In this document: one piece after another, positions 33,165 through 41,694 of the stretch
How positions within the stretch are numbered: the first letter of the stretch is position 1
How the letters are laid out: each line of letters starts with the position of its first letter
DNA from: Armatimonadetes bacterium Uphvl-Ar2
GTDB taxonomy: Bacteria; Armatimonadota; Fimbriimonadia; Fimbriimonadales; Fimbriimonadaceae
DNA: 64,000 bases
Direction of reading: 5' to 3'
Assembly: GCA_002162095.1 (NCBI GenBank)
Contig: CP021424.1
Span: 744,001 to 808,000, forward strand
The notes under the pieces: model-generated
The model's database searches: none
What the model saw: the letters and a program-made list of their open reading frames with translations, nothing else
What the model was told of the DNA's origin: nothing
Program-made: the position numbers and the translations under genes

Positions 33165-35080
33165 GCGCGGTTTGTGGGGGCGGCACTCGCCCCCAACTTG
33201 CCCTGGACGTAGCCAATCAGCAGCGCAACGTCGGTGGGGCGCACCCCCGGAATGCGGGCGGCTTGGCCGATGCTGAGCGGACGTACCCGGGAGAACTTCT
33301 CCGTGCTCTCGTAGCTCAGGCCCTTCACGGTGCTGAAGTCGAAATCAATCGGGATGGCAAGGTGGTCCAGGCGGCGGGCTTGTTCGGCTTCGTCCGTCTG
33401 GCGGCGCAGATAGCCGCTATACACCGCCTCAATCTCCAGCTGTTGGCGCACCTGGCCGGCCACCGTGCCAATGGGGCCGTCCGGTACGTCCGGGCGCTCC
33501 ATACCGATGGCATCCAGCAAGGTGAAGAGCATCCCAAAGCTCATGTTGGGCCTCTTAAGAAGGTCCAGCAGTGAGGCACGCCCCCTGATGGCACTCATCT
33601 CCAGGCGTTCCAGGGTCGCGTTCTCCCGCTCAAAGACGTAGGTTTCCGCCAGGTTTTGGCGGGTCTGGGCCAGCAACTCACCCTTGCGGGCAAAGCGCTC
33701 TTGTCGCTCCGGAGAGGCCAATCCGAGTTCGATGGCCAGCGGCGTCAGGCGCAGGTCGGCGTTGTCGTGGCGCAGCAACAGGCGATGTTCGGCACGGGCC
33801 GTGAGCATGCGGTAGGGGTCCTCCACGCCCTTGGTCACCAGGTCATCCACCATCACGCCGATGAAGCTGTTGTCGCGCGCGAAAGTCACCGGCGCTTCAC
33901 CTCGGGCGTACTGACCGGCATTGATACCCGCCACCAAGCCTTGCCCGGCCGCTTCTTCGTAGCCGCTGGTGCCGTTGAGTTGCCCGGCCAAGAACAGCCC
34001 CGGCACTTCCTTGCTCATCAGGGTGGGATAGAGCTGGAGCGGGTCGGCCATGTCGTACTCCACCGCGTAGCCCGGGCGCAGCATGTGCACGTCCTCCAGG
34101 CCCGGAATGGTGCGCAGCGCCGCCAGTTGCACATCCGCCGGCATGCTAGTGCTGAATCCCTGGACGTAGGTGCTTTCCCCATTCCACTCCTCCACTTCCA
34201 GGAAAATCGGGTGGGAGTCCTTGTCGGCAAATCGCACCACCTTGTCCTCCACGCTCGGACAGTAACGCGGGCCCACGCCCTCAATCTGGCCGCTGAACAT
34301 GGCACTCTGGTGCAGGTTCTCGCTCAGGATGCGGTGGGTGTCCGGGTTGGTGGCCGTCTGCCAGGTGGGCAGCAGCTCGTGCTGAGGATAGAACTCGTCG
34401 TGCAAGAACGAGAGCGGCCCCGCCTCGGGCTCGCTGGGCATCACGCCCGTGCGATCCAAGTGGATGCTGCTCAAGGCAATACGCGGCGTAGTGCCGGTCT
34501 TAAATCGCCGCAGCCGCACGCCGTTGGCCACCAGGAATCCACTGAGGCCCTGCACGGCCCGGTCCCCTTCGCGGGCGGCGACGGTCTTCTGCGCGCCCTC
34601 GTGGCAGAGGCCATTCAGGAACGTACCGGTGGTCAGCACCACGGCACGGGTTGAAATTTGCTCCCCGTCCACGATCACGCCGGTGACGCCGTGGTCGTCG
34701 GTGGTCACCGTTTCGACTTGGCCTTCGATCAGCGTGAGCCCCGGCTGCTCGGCCAGCACCCGACGCATCATGCGCGGGTATTCGATCTTGCAGACCTGCG
34801 CCCGGGTGGTTTGCACCGCCGGACCCTTGCCCGTGCCCACGCGGCGCGTGTGGGTGAGCGTGTAGTCCGTCGTTACCGCCATCTGCCCGCCCAGGGCGTC
34901 CACTTCGCGGGCGATATGGCCCTTGGCCGGGCCGCCAATGCTGCAGTTGCACGGCAGGTGCCCGATGCGGTCGAGGCGGAGGGTGACGCACGCGGTGGCC
35001 AAGCCGCGCCGGGCACAGGCCAGCGCCGCTTCGATTCCGGCATGACCGGCCCCAACCACCACGACATCAAATCGGTTCAA
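33161..35080 (-). CDS. mnmG: tRNA uridine-5-carboxymethylaminomethyl modification enzyme MnmG
   Basis: This 639-aa FAD enzyme works with MnmE to modify U34 of certain tRNAs. The N-terminal FAD motif is [15 protein letters not shown], followed by [24 protein letters not shown], the [15 protein letters not shown] segment, [20 protein letters not shown] and [18 protein letters not shown], all classic. The helical C-terminus ends in a short basic tail. The start is a TTG at 35080, which gives the family-typical N-terminus. MnmE is not in this window. Confidence 0.96.
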   Translation of the reverse strand: MNRFDVVVVGAGHAGIEAALACARRGLATACVTLRLDRIGHLPCNCSIGGPAKGHIAREVDALGGQMAVTTDYTLTHTRRVGTGKGPAVQTTRAQVCKIEYPRMMRRVLAEQPGLTLIEGQVETVTTDDHGVTGVIVDGEQISTRAVVLTTGTFLNGLCHEGAQKTVAAREGDRAVQGLSGFLVANGVRLRRFKTGTTPRIALSSIHLDRTGVMPSEPEAGPLSFLHDEFYPQHELLPTWQTATNPDTHRILSENLHQSAMFSGQIEGVGPRYCPSVEDKVVRFADKDSHPIFLEVEEWNGESTYVQGFSTSMPADVQLAALRTIPGLEDVHMLRPGYAVEYDMADPLQLYPTLMSKEVPGLFLAGQLNGTSGYEEAAGQGLVAGINAGQYARGEAPVTFARDNSFIGVMVDDLVTKGVEDPYRMLTARAEHRLLLRHDNADLRLTPLAIELGLASPERQERFARKGELLAQTRQNLAETYVFERENATLERLEMSAIRGRASLLDLLKRPNMSFGMLFTLLDAIGMERPDVPDGPIGTVAGQVRQQLEIEAVYSGYLRRQTDEAEQARRLDHLAIPIDFDFSTVKGLSYESTEKFSRVRPLSIGQAARIPGVRPTDVALLIGYVQGKLGASAAPTNRA

Positions 35081-35160
35081 TTGAAGTCAATTTTACCGCT
35101 GGTAACCTCCATCGGTCCCGCCAAGGGAACCGCATGCGCCCGGCGAACGCAGGAGGAATC

Positions 35161-35892
35161 ATGACAACGACACGCGTTGCCCTCATCACGGGGGCCAACA
35201 AAGGCATCGGGCTGGAGACGGCCCGCCAACTCGCCCGCCAGGGAGTGCATGTGCTCATCGGGGCGCGAGATGAAGCGCGCGGCCAAGCGGCCGTGCAGCA
35301 ACTTGCCGGCGAGGGACTGACCACCGAATTAATCCACGTGGACATGAACGAGGCCACCACGTTCCGGTCCGCCGCTAGTACGATTGAGGCGAAGTTCGGG
35401 CGGCTTGACATCCTGGTGAACAACGCCGCCGTGATGGAAGAGAGCCGGGGCGTCCTCCCCTCTCAGATCACCCCGGAAATGTGGCGCAGCACCTTTGAGG
35501 TTAACGTTTTCGGTCTGATTGAGCTGACGAACACGCTTCTTCCCCTCATCCGCAAGAGTGAAGCGGGGCGCATTGTCAACCTCTCAAGCATCCTGGGCAG
35601 CACGACGCTGCACGCCGACCCGGCCAGCCCGATTTTCGACACCAAGGTCACGGCGTACGACGTGAGCAAGGCGGCGGTGAACTCGTGGACGGTCCACCTG
35701 GCCTGGGAACTCAAGGACACGGCCATCAAGGTTTTTGCCGCCCACCCGGGCTGGGTAAAGACCGACATGGGCGGCGACATGGCCCCGATGGAGATCCCGG
35801 ATGGTGCCGTCACCTCGGTGGCCCTCGCGCTGGCCGACCCCAGCACGCCCAGCGGCACCTTCACCCACAAGGGCGAAACCCTGCCTTGGTAA
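35161..35892 (+). CDS. Short-chain dehydrogenase/reductase
   Basis: This 243-aa classical SDR has the NAD(P) motif TGANKGIGLE, LVNNAAV, catalytic Ser in NLSSILGS, and Tyr-Lys in YDVSKAAVNS. The pattern (TGANKGIG, PGWVKTDMGG) resembles carbonyl reductase-like SDRs. ATG 35161 is preceded by a near-perfect ribosome site GCAGGAGGAATC, so expression may be high. It is a single gene closed by the terminator at 35915. The substrate is unknown. Confidence 0.9.
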   Translation: MTTTRVALITGANKGIGLETARQLARQGVHVLIGARDEARGQAAVQQLAGEGLTTELIHVDMNEATTFRSAASTIEAKFGRLDILVNNAAVMEESRGVLPSQITPEMWRSTFEVNVFGLIELTNTLLPLIRKSEAGRIVNLSSILGSTTLHADPASPIFDTKVTAYDVSKAAVNSWTVHLAWELKDTAIKVFAAHPGWVKTDMGGDMAPMEIPDGAVTSVALALADPSTPSGTFTHKGETLPW

Positions 35893-35914
35893 TCACCTCA
35901 TAGTAAACAAAAAG

Positions 35915-35947
35915 AAACCCCGGGAACTCCTCTGCTCCCGGGGTTTT
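35915..35947. terminator. Bidirectional terminator between SDR and mscL
   Basis: An 11-bp stem AAACCCCGGGA with complement TCCCGGGGTTT encloses a 10-nt loop, with an A-rich flank on the left and TTTTG on the right. It can stop transcription of the SDR gene on the plus strand and of mscL on the minus strand. Confidence 0.88.
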
Positions 35948-35966
35948 GTCTTGGGTCGGTGCGGCC

Positions 35967-36392
35967 TTAGCCTTGCTTGTTGGCCAGGAGGTCGCGGATT
36001 TCGGTGAGGAGCTTTTCCTCGGCCGGCGGTTCGGCCGGGGCAGCCGGTTCTTCGGCCTTCTTGAACTTGTTCATCGCCTTGACGATCAGGAACAGAGCAA
36101 AGGCAGTGAGCAGGAACTTGATCAACGAATTCATGAAGAGACCGTAGCGGATGGCAATCGCGCCGGCTTCCTTCACTTCGGCCACCGAAGCGTACGGGCC
36201 GGGCGTGGCACCTTCCTTCAGCACCAGGAATAGATTGCTGAAGTCGCCGGAAAAAAGCAACCCAAGCAACGGACTAATGAGGTCATCTACAAGCGAGGAC
36301 ACCACGGCACCGGTGACGGCACCCAAGATCACACCAATGGCGAGATCAAGCATGTTGCCCTTGAGGGCAAACTCGCGAAACTCTTTCAACAT
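35967..36392 (-). CDS. mscL: Large-conductance mechanosensitive channel
   Basis: This 141-aa inner-membrane channel opens under membrane tension to release solutes. The N-terminal amphipathic helix and TM1 read [22 protein letters not shown] in outline, TM2 is the segment [20 protein letters not shown], and the cytoplasmic tail helix is [15 protein letters not shown] after an Ala/Pro/Glu-rich linker. GGAGG lies 9 nt before ATG 36392. Length and topology are typical. Confidence 0.95.
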   Translation of the reverse strand: MLKEFREFALKGNMLDLAIGVILGAVTGAVVSSLVDDLISPLLGLLFSGDFSNLFLVLKEGATPGPYASVAEVKEAGAIAIRYGLFMNSLIKFLLTAFALFLIVKAMNKFKKAEEPAAPAEPPAEEKLLTEIRDLLANKQG

Positions 36393-36431
36393 AGAAGTTG
36401 GCCTCCCCCATATCAGGGGTGGCCCATTCTA

Positions 36432-37424
36432 TCACGGTTGCACGCGCAAATAGTTGTCGCGTAATTCATCGAGCGTGGCCGTTGCCACCCCCAGCTTGCC
36501 GACCACAATCGAGGCCGCGCGCATAGCCAACTGGCTGGCCGTTTTGAGGTCAGCTCCGGCCCGCAAAGCCATCGTGAGGGTGGAAATGGTGGTGTCGCCC
36601 GCCCCCGCTACGTCGTAAACCTCCACCGGCACCGCCGGCACCACGAGAGGATCCTGATCGTGCGAGAACGCGCTCATTCCCCGTCCGCCTTGCGTGATGA
36701 CCAAGGTACGAACATCCAATATGGAACGCAGTTCGGGGCCGTGCTTGCGAACATCGGGCTCCATGGCGAGGCGAGCCGTGCCCGCCACTTGCTCTGCTTC
36801 AATTTGGTTGAGGGTGACCAGGTCCGCGCCCGCAAAGGCATGCACTTGCCCGGGCTTGGCATTCACGGCCACAAAACAGCCTTGCTCACGCTGGGCCGTG
36901 GCCGTCCGGGCAATGCGTGGGGTCACCAACCCCTTGGCGTAATCCGAAATCAGGATCACATCGTGCTGAGGACCGAAAGCTTCGATCTGCTGGCAGATTT
37001 CCGCTTCGGCCGCCGGGCTGATGGGTTGCTTGTTCTCGCGGTCAATGCGCATCACCTGGCGGTGGTGGCTCATCACCCGCGACTTGACCGTGGTGGGGCG
37101 CCCCGCATCCACGACCAAACCCTCGGTGTCGGCACCTTGTTCGCGCAGGGCGTTCCGCAGTTGCTCGCCGGGGGCATCGTCGCCGATGACGCCCAGCACG
37201 CGCACTCGAGCCCCCAATGCCGCGAGATTGTGCACCACATTAGCGGCCCCACCCGGCACGGAGGTCTCGCGCTCGACTTCGACCACCATTACCGGGGCCT
37301 CGGGGGAAATGCGGGAGGCGTGACCCCAAAGGTACACATCCAGCATCAGGTCGCCCACAACAAGGACCTTGAGTTCCGTCATCCGGTCGAGGACCGTGAG
37401 GGTGGTGTGCGCGACTTGAGCCAC
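36432..37424 (-). CDS. D-glycero-beta-D-manno-heptose-7-phosphate kinase (HldE N-domain type)
   Basis: This 330-aa PfkB-family kinase adds the 1-phosphate in ADP-heptose synthesis. It has the family entry KVLVVGDLMLDVYLWGHASRISPEAPV in outline, GGAANVVHNLAALGA, and the ATP-binding/catalytic VYDVAGAGDTTIS. GTG 37424 is chosen because it gives the typical helix before KVLVVGD; the longer open frame crosses the preceding gene. In many Gram-negatives this domain is fused to the nucleotidyltransferase; here the two halves are separate adjacent genes in reversed order. Confidence 0.9.
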   Translation of the reverse strand: MAQVAHTTLTVLDRMTELKVLVVGDLMLDVYLWGHASRISPEAPVMVVEVERETSVPGGAANVVHNLAALGARVRVLGVIGDDAPGEQLRNALREQGADTEGLVVDAGRPTTVKSRVMSHHRQVMRIDRENKQPISPAAEAEICQQIEAFGPQHDVILISDYAKGLVTPRIARTATAQREQGCFVAVNAKPGQVHAFAGADLVTLNQIEAEQVAGTARLAMEPDVRKHGPELRSILDVRTLVITQGGRGMSAFSHDQDPLVVPAVPVEVYDVAGAGDTTISTLTMALRAGADLKTASQLAMRAASIVVGKLGVATATLDELRDNYLRVQP

Positions 37425-37437
37425 GAGATGGTCTTCG

Positions 37438-37854
37438 TTATACCGAGCCGTCGTCCTGCAATGCCGTGACAAGCCCCGTGGTGGAGTAGCCCGCATGGTA
37501 CGAAAGGATGACCACTTGGCCCCCGTAAGCCTGCACAATGGCGGCTTCGGGCAGGTCCTCGGGACGGTAATCCCCTCCCTTGACATGCACATCCGGCCGG
37601 AGCCGCTCAATGAGGGCGCAGGGGTCGGGTTCCTCGAAAATCACCACCTCATCCACGCAGCGTAGGGCCAGGAGCATCTCCCGCCGCGCTTCTTGGGAGT
37701 TGATGGGACGATTTGGACCTTTGAGTGCGCGCACGCTGGCATCGCTGTTGAGGCCCACGATGAGGCGGTCGCCCAGCGCGCGGGCTTCGGTGAGGTACCG
37801 CACGTGGCCGACGTGCAGGATGTCGAAACACCCGTTGGTGAAGACGGTCTTCAC
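37438..37854 (-). CDS. D-glycero-beta-D-manno-heptose 1-phosphate adenylyltransferase (RfaE2)
   Basis: This 138-aa enzyme of the cytidylyltransferase-like fold makes ADP-heptose from heptose 1-phosphate. The nucleotide motif is [17 protein letters not shown] (HVGH), followed by [20 protein letters not shown] and HVKGGDY, and it ends with GYSTTGLV (the STT signature). The start is GTG 37854, overlapping the glycosyltransferase stop by 4 nt. It lies in the operon gmhA - glycosyltransferase - this gene - heptose kinase. Confidence 0.93.
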   Translation of the reverse strand: MKTVFTNGCFDILHVGHVRYLTEARALGDRLIVGLNSDASVRALKGPNRPINSQEARREMLLALRCVDEVVIFEEPDPCALIERLRPDVHVKGGDYRPEDLPEAAIVQAYGGQVVILSYHAGYSTTGLVTALQDDGSV

Positions 37855-38842
37855 TTCGCCCCCCCGCGCAGACGGTCGTATACGTCGGCGTACTGGCGGC
37901 TCACCCGCTCCGGCTGGAACCGTTCCACGTTGGCAAAGCCTCGATCAATCAACCGGTCTCGCAAAACGGCATCATCCAAGAGTTGCTGCACGCACCCCCG
38001 CAGGCTGGCGGTGTCCTCGGGGTCGGCGTAGAGCGCCGCATCCGCCCCCACCTCGGGCATGGGGGCTCGGTTGCTGGTGATGACGGGCCGCCCCACTTGT
38101 TGCGCCTCAATGATCGGCATCCCAAAGCCCTCAAAGAGCGACGCAAACATCACGGCATCGGCCTCGACGTAGCGGTCGCGCATTTCGGCATCGCTCAGGC
38201 CCTTCTCCCAAATCATCTCGACCCCGGCCCGTTGGGCGGCGGTTTCGACATCCTCGGTGCGGTCGCCGACGAGGTTCACCACCACCGGGAGCCCGGCCAG
38301 GGCCTCGATCTGACGCGCTCGGTTCTTGTTCCAAAAACTGCCCTGGATGAGGATGCGCACCTTGTCCTGCGGCCAAGCCTTGGGCTCGCGGGGCAAGCCC
38401 GGGGTGAGTGGGTTGAGGATGACCTGTACGCGGTCCGGAGCGCACCCGGCGTACTGAACAATGTCATCCCGGCTCGCGCTGGAAATCGCGGTCACGGCTC
38501 CCGCCGCCCGCACCGGCCGCACAAACCAGAAGTACCGGAAGATCGTGCGCTTGAGGCCGCTGAGCTTCTTGATATTGGTGCAGTCGTGGATGGTGAGCAC
38601 CGAAGGCACCCGGAGCGCCGGCACCACATAGTGAATGTCGCCCGTCACGTGAGCGATGTCCGCCTGAATCCGGGCGGCAGCCTGCATGTTCGCGCGCATG
38701 CCGTCGGGCCGCACGCGGGGCTGGGGGCCTCCCACCGTTGGGCCTCGTACCCCGGCGGGAGGTGGTCCATGACCGTTTCGAACACCCGCTCGATGCTAAA
38801 TCGGCGCAGGGCCGCGCTACGGAAGAGGTACGAAATGGTCAT
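37851..38842 (-). pseudogene. Family 4 glycosyltransferase with 1-base frameshift
   Basis: The start ATG 38842 overlaps the gmhA stop by 4 nt and reads MTISYLFRSAALRRFSIERVF, a typical N-terminus for this type. After WEAP the frame is lost at the C run on the minus strand (38723-38727). The remainder continues in another frame with GMRANMQAAARIQADIAHVTGDIHYV, then the donor domain (ILIQGSFWNKNRARQIEAL, ASLFEGFGMPIIEAQQVG). One extra base in the C run would restore a 330-aa protein. All else is intact, including the EX7E-type motif, so this is either a very recent mutation or a consensus error. In the heptose operon it is likely to act on LPS or surface glycan. Confidence 0.8.
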
Positions 38843-39411
38843 GGCTCAAGCCTGGTTTCCACGGCTTCGATGAGGGCGTGCAGCGCCAGCATGTGAAGCT
38901 CCTGGATCCGGTCTGCGGTGTTTCCGGGCACGATATGCGCCAAATCGCAGAGGGTCCGGAGAGCGCCACCGCCCCGGCCCAAAAGGGCGACCACGCGCAT
39001 GCCTTGGTTTCGCCCCGCCACGGCGGCCTTGACCAAATTGGGCGATTGCCCGCTGGTACTGAGAAGCAAGAGGACATCCCCTGGCCGGCCGAACGCCTGC
39101 ACCGGACGCGCAAATACATCCTCGAACCCAAAGTCGTTGCCCACACAAGTGAGGTGCGCGGGCTCGGCGAGGGCCATCACGGGGTAGGGGCGGCGGTTCT
39201 CGCGGAAGCGGCCGGTCCATTCCTCGGCAAAGTGCACGGCATCCGCCAGGCTGCCCCCATTCCCGGCCACGAGGATTTTGTGGCCGGCCTGCAGGCACTC
39301 AGCAAAGGCCTCGGCGATGGCCGTGAGTTCCTCCAGAGTAGCCGGATCGGCCCGCCACGCCTGCAAGAGCGCTTCCGCGTCCGCGAAGGCTTGCGCCAGG
39401 TGCCGTTTCAT
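38839..39411 (-). CDS. gmhA: Sedoheptulose-7-phosphate isomerase (GmhA)
   Basis: This 190-aa SIS-domain isomerase is the first step from sedoheptulose 7-phosphate to ADP-heptose for LPS inner core. Key segments are ILVAGNGGSLADAVHFAEEWTGRF, LSTSGQSPNLVKAAVAGR and DRIQELHMLALHALIEAVE. It is the first gene of the minus-strand heptose operon and diverges from the secreted GH20 gene with a 57-nt gap. The phosphatase gmhB and epimerase hldD are not in the window. Confidence 0.93.
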   Translation of the reverse strand: MKRHLAQAFADAEALLQAWRADPATLEELTAIAEAFAECLQAGHKILVAGNGGSLADAVHFAEEWTGRFRENRRPYPVMALAEPAHLTCVGNDFGFEDVFARPVQAFGRPGDVLLLLSTSGQSPNLVKAAVAGRNQGMRVVALLGRGGGALRTLCDLAHIVPGNTADRIQELHMLALHALIEAVETRLEP

Positions 39412-39468
39412 GCGTTCGGGTTTACCAGTTACGAGCGCGAAGGTGCGGTAAGGTCACGCCCACTTCTC

Positions 39469-41571
39469 ATGTTCCGGTGGCTTGGTTTTCTTTTGGTGGG
39501 GTTGTGCGCGGTGGCGAGCGCCCAGGAACTTCTGCCCACGCCGCAGGAGATGACGCGCACCCGGCAGATTGCGCCCGTGAGCGTGCGCCTGAACGTGAAC
39601 TCCACGGATTTTCCGGTGCAAACCCAGGCGTTTCGGCAGGATTGGTCGGTGGCCAGCGCGGCGGGTGCGCCGCAGCTCATCTTGATGAAAGACCCGACGT
39701 TGCCCGAAGAGGGCTATCGCATCGAGTTCGGCGGAACCATTGAAGTACGAGCAAGCACCCCCACGGGGGCGGCCTGGGGACTGCAGACCCTTGGCCAGAT
39801 GTTGGCCTCGGGCACCAAATCGGCCGTGGTGACTGACGCCCCCGATACACCCTTCCGGTGCGTGATGATTGACGTCGCCCGCCGCTACCACAGCATCTCC
39901 ACGCTCAAACGATTGGTGCGTTGGGCCGCGCTGGGCAAGGTCCGCTTCATTCAACTTCACCTCACCGACGACCAGAACTGGATGCTGCCGAGCACCGTCG
40001 TCCCCGGGATCGACAAGCTCAACACTCACCAGCGGCCCGCCTATACCCGGGCTGAATTGGAGGAACTCCAGGCGTTCGCTACCGCGCGCGGCGTCACCCT
40101 CATCCCCGAAGTTGAGTTCCCCGGCCACGCCGCCATCCTCTGCAAGTACGACCCGGCCAAGTACCGGCTGGCGGGGTCAGCGTCCGAGAACTGCATCAAC
40201 TTTGGCTCCGAAGCGGTGCGGAAGACCTGCCGGGACATCCTCGCCGAAACCGCCGCCATCTTCAAGGATTCGCCTTACATCCACTTCGGGGGTGACGAAG
40301 CGTGGTACCCCGACGCGGACAAGGACCCCCAGTTCCGCACGGCGATGGACCGGCTTGGCCCCGGGGCCGACGCCAACCGGGTCTTCATTGACTTTGTGGG
40401 GGACATGGCCCAAGAAGTGGTGAAGCAGGGCAAAACCCCGCTGGTGTGGGAGGGATTCCCGCGATCCGACTTTGCCAAGGAGAGGATCCCGGCGGAGACG
40501 GTTGTCATCGCCTGGGAAAATCACTACTACCCCGCCACTCAGCTTGTGGAGGACGGCTTCAAGGTCATCAATGCCGGTTGGGACCCTTACTATGTGGTCA
40601 ACCACTACCCTTGGGATGCCTACACTCTGGTGCCGCTGGCACGACTCTACAACCACGACCCGGACGTATTCGGCATCGTGGCGTGGAACGACCCCGCGCT
40701 GAGTGCGGCGAAGATCGGGCCGGGGCTGTACGGTTCGCTCATGCCCTGGTGGGAGGGCCACGAATGGAACACCTTGGCCGTGATGCCGGAGCGCATTCTG
40801 GCCTTTGGGTGCCGCTTGTGGAACCGGGAGTGCGAAAGTGGCTACTTGGGCTTCCGGCGCCGGGCGCGGCACTGGCTGGGCACCGTAGCCCGGGCTTCGC
40901 AACCCTTCGAATTGGTGATTGAGGGGACTCGGGCAGAGAACCCCGAGCAATTCACCGCCCATTCCCGGGTGTCGGCGAAGTCGGAGGCGGGCTTCCATTT
41001 TGCGTACCGCACCGACACTCTCGTGCCCACCCGCGCGGATATCCGAGATTTCGTAACCCTCGACCAGAGCGGAGTTGTGACGGTGCAGGCCTTTCGGGAT
41101 GGCATTCCCGTGGGAGAAGCCGCCTTCGTGCGCTTGAACAAGGTGACGGAAGTGCCGAACCTGGCCCGGGGAGCCAAGGCGTGGAGTTCCGCCCCCACTG
41201 ACCCCCAATTCGCTGCCGACCTGGTGACGGACGGGGTGGCGGATGACATCGGCTCCTTTTGGATGTGCTACCCCTTGCCCGCCGACCTTACGGTCGATTT
41301 GGGGCGGGCGGTGGAGGCCCGGCGCGTGGAGATCGTCGCCTTCTACGCCGCCGGGAGTGCGCTGCAGTACCGAGTCCAAGTCAGCGCCGATGGCTTGACT
41401 TGGGAAGAAGTGGCGGACGCTTCCGCGAACACGACCGGCGCCAAGGCTGAGGGATACGTTCACCGGTTCAGCCCGCGCCCGGTGCGGTATGTGAGGGTGC
41501 AGGCCCTGCGTTCGCTCCAGCACCCCAGCACGATGCCTCGCATCCACGAGATTCGGTTGTTCAACGACTGA
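39469..41571 (+). CDS. Secreted GH20 beta-N-acetylhexosaminidase with discoidin-like domain
   Basis: This 700-aa exported enzyme removes terminal GlcNAc/GalNAc from glycans or chitin fragments. It has the signal peptide MFRWLGFLLVGLCAVASAQ, then a GH20b zincin-like N-domain (LPTPQEMTRTR to GAAWGLQTLGQML). The GH20 barrel starts FRCVMIDVARRYHS and carries the catalytic pair in YIHFGGDEAW (about D276-E277). A beta linker and a C-terminal F5/8 type C/CBM32-like domain (ADLTVDLGRAVEARRVEIV, VRYVRVQALRSL) follow. The long open frame upstream of 39469 is antisense to gmhA and is not coding. Confidence 0.92.
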   Translation: MFRWLGFLLVGLCAVASAQELLPTPQEMTRTRQIAPVSVRLNVNSTDFPVQTQAFRQDWSVASAAGAPQLILMKDPTLPEEGYRIEFGGTIEVRASTPTGAAWGLQTLGQMLASGTKSAVVTDAPDTPFRCVMIDVARRYHSISTLKRLVRWAALGKVRFIQLHLTDDQNWMLPSTVVPGIDKLNTHQRPAYTRAELEELQAFATARGVTLIPEVEFPGHAAILCKYDPAKYRLAGSASENCINFGSEAVRKTCRDILAETAAIFKDSPYIHFGGDEAWYPDADKDPQFRTAMDRLGPGADANRVFIDFVGDMAQEVVKQGKTPLVWEGFPRSDFAKERIPAETVVIAWENHYYPATQLVEDGFKVINAGWDPYYVVNHYPWDAYTLVPLARLYNHDPDVFGIVAWNDPALSAAKIGPGLYGSLMPWWEGHEWNTLAVMPERILAFGCRLWNRECESGYLGFRRRARHWLGTVARASQPFELVIEGTRAENPEQFTAHSRVSAKSEAGFHFAYRTDTLVPTRADIRDFVTLDQSGVVTVQAFRDGIPVGEAAFVRLNKVTEVPNLARGAKAWSSAPTDPQFAADLVTDGVADDIGSFWMCYPLPADLTVDLGRAVEARRVEIVAFYAAGSALQYRVQVSADGLTWEEVADASANTTGAKAEGYVHRFSPRPVRYVRVQALRSLQHPSTMPRIHEIRLFND

Positions 41572-41573
41572 AA

Positions 41574-41594
41574 TCAGGCACAGCACGGCCTGCA
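41574..41594 (+). repeat. Direct repeat, left copy, beside the nuclease-helicase island
   Basis: This 21-base word TCAGGCACAGCACGGCCTGC plus one base lies directly after the GH20 stop. It matches 43725-43745 at all but about three positions, in the same orientation. The two copies flank a single low-GC gene. Confidence 0.6.
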
Positions 41595-41694
41595 ACGGCC
41601 CTTGCAAGCAACCGGAATCCAGTTGTCTAGACCTGTATTCATTCAATCAGAACATGACTTGACTTCAGCTGTGCAATAGTTGTGGTAATCCGAG

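Noticed and set aside
36432-37610. Longer start for the heptose kinase at 37610
   Set aside because: The added residues lie antisense-like within the preceding adenylyltransferase gene and do not match the family; GTG 37424 fits the expected N-terminus.
38878-39468. N-terminal extension of about 200 codons for the secreted GH20 enzyme
   Set aside because: The extension lies antisense to gmhA, and ATG 39469 starts a clean signal peptide.
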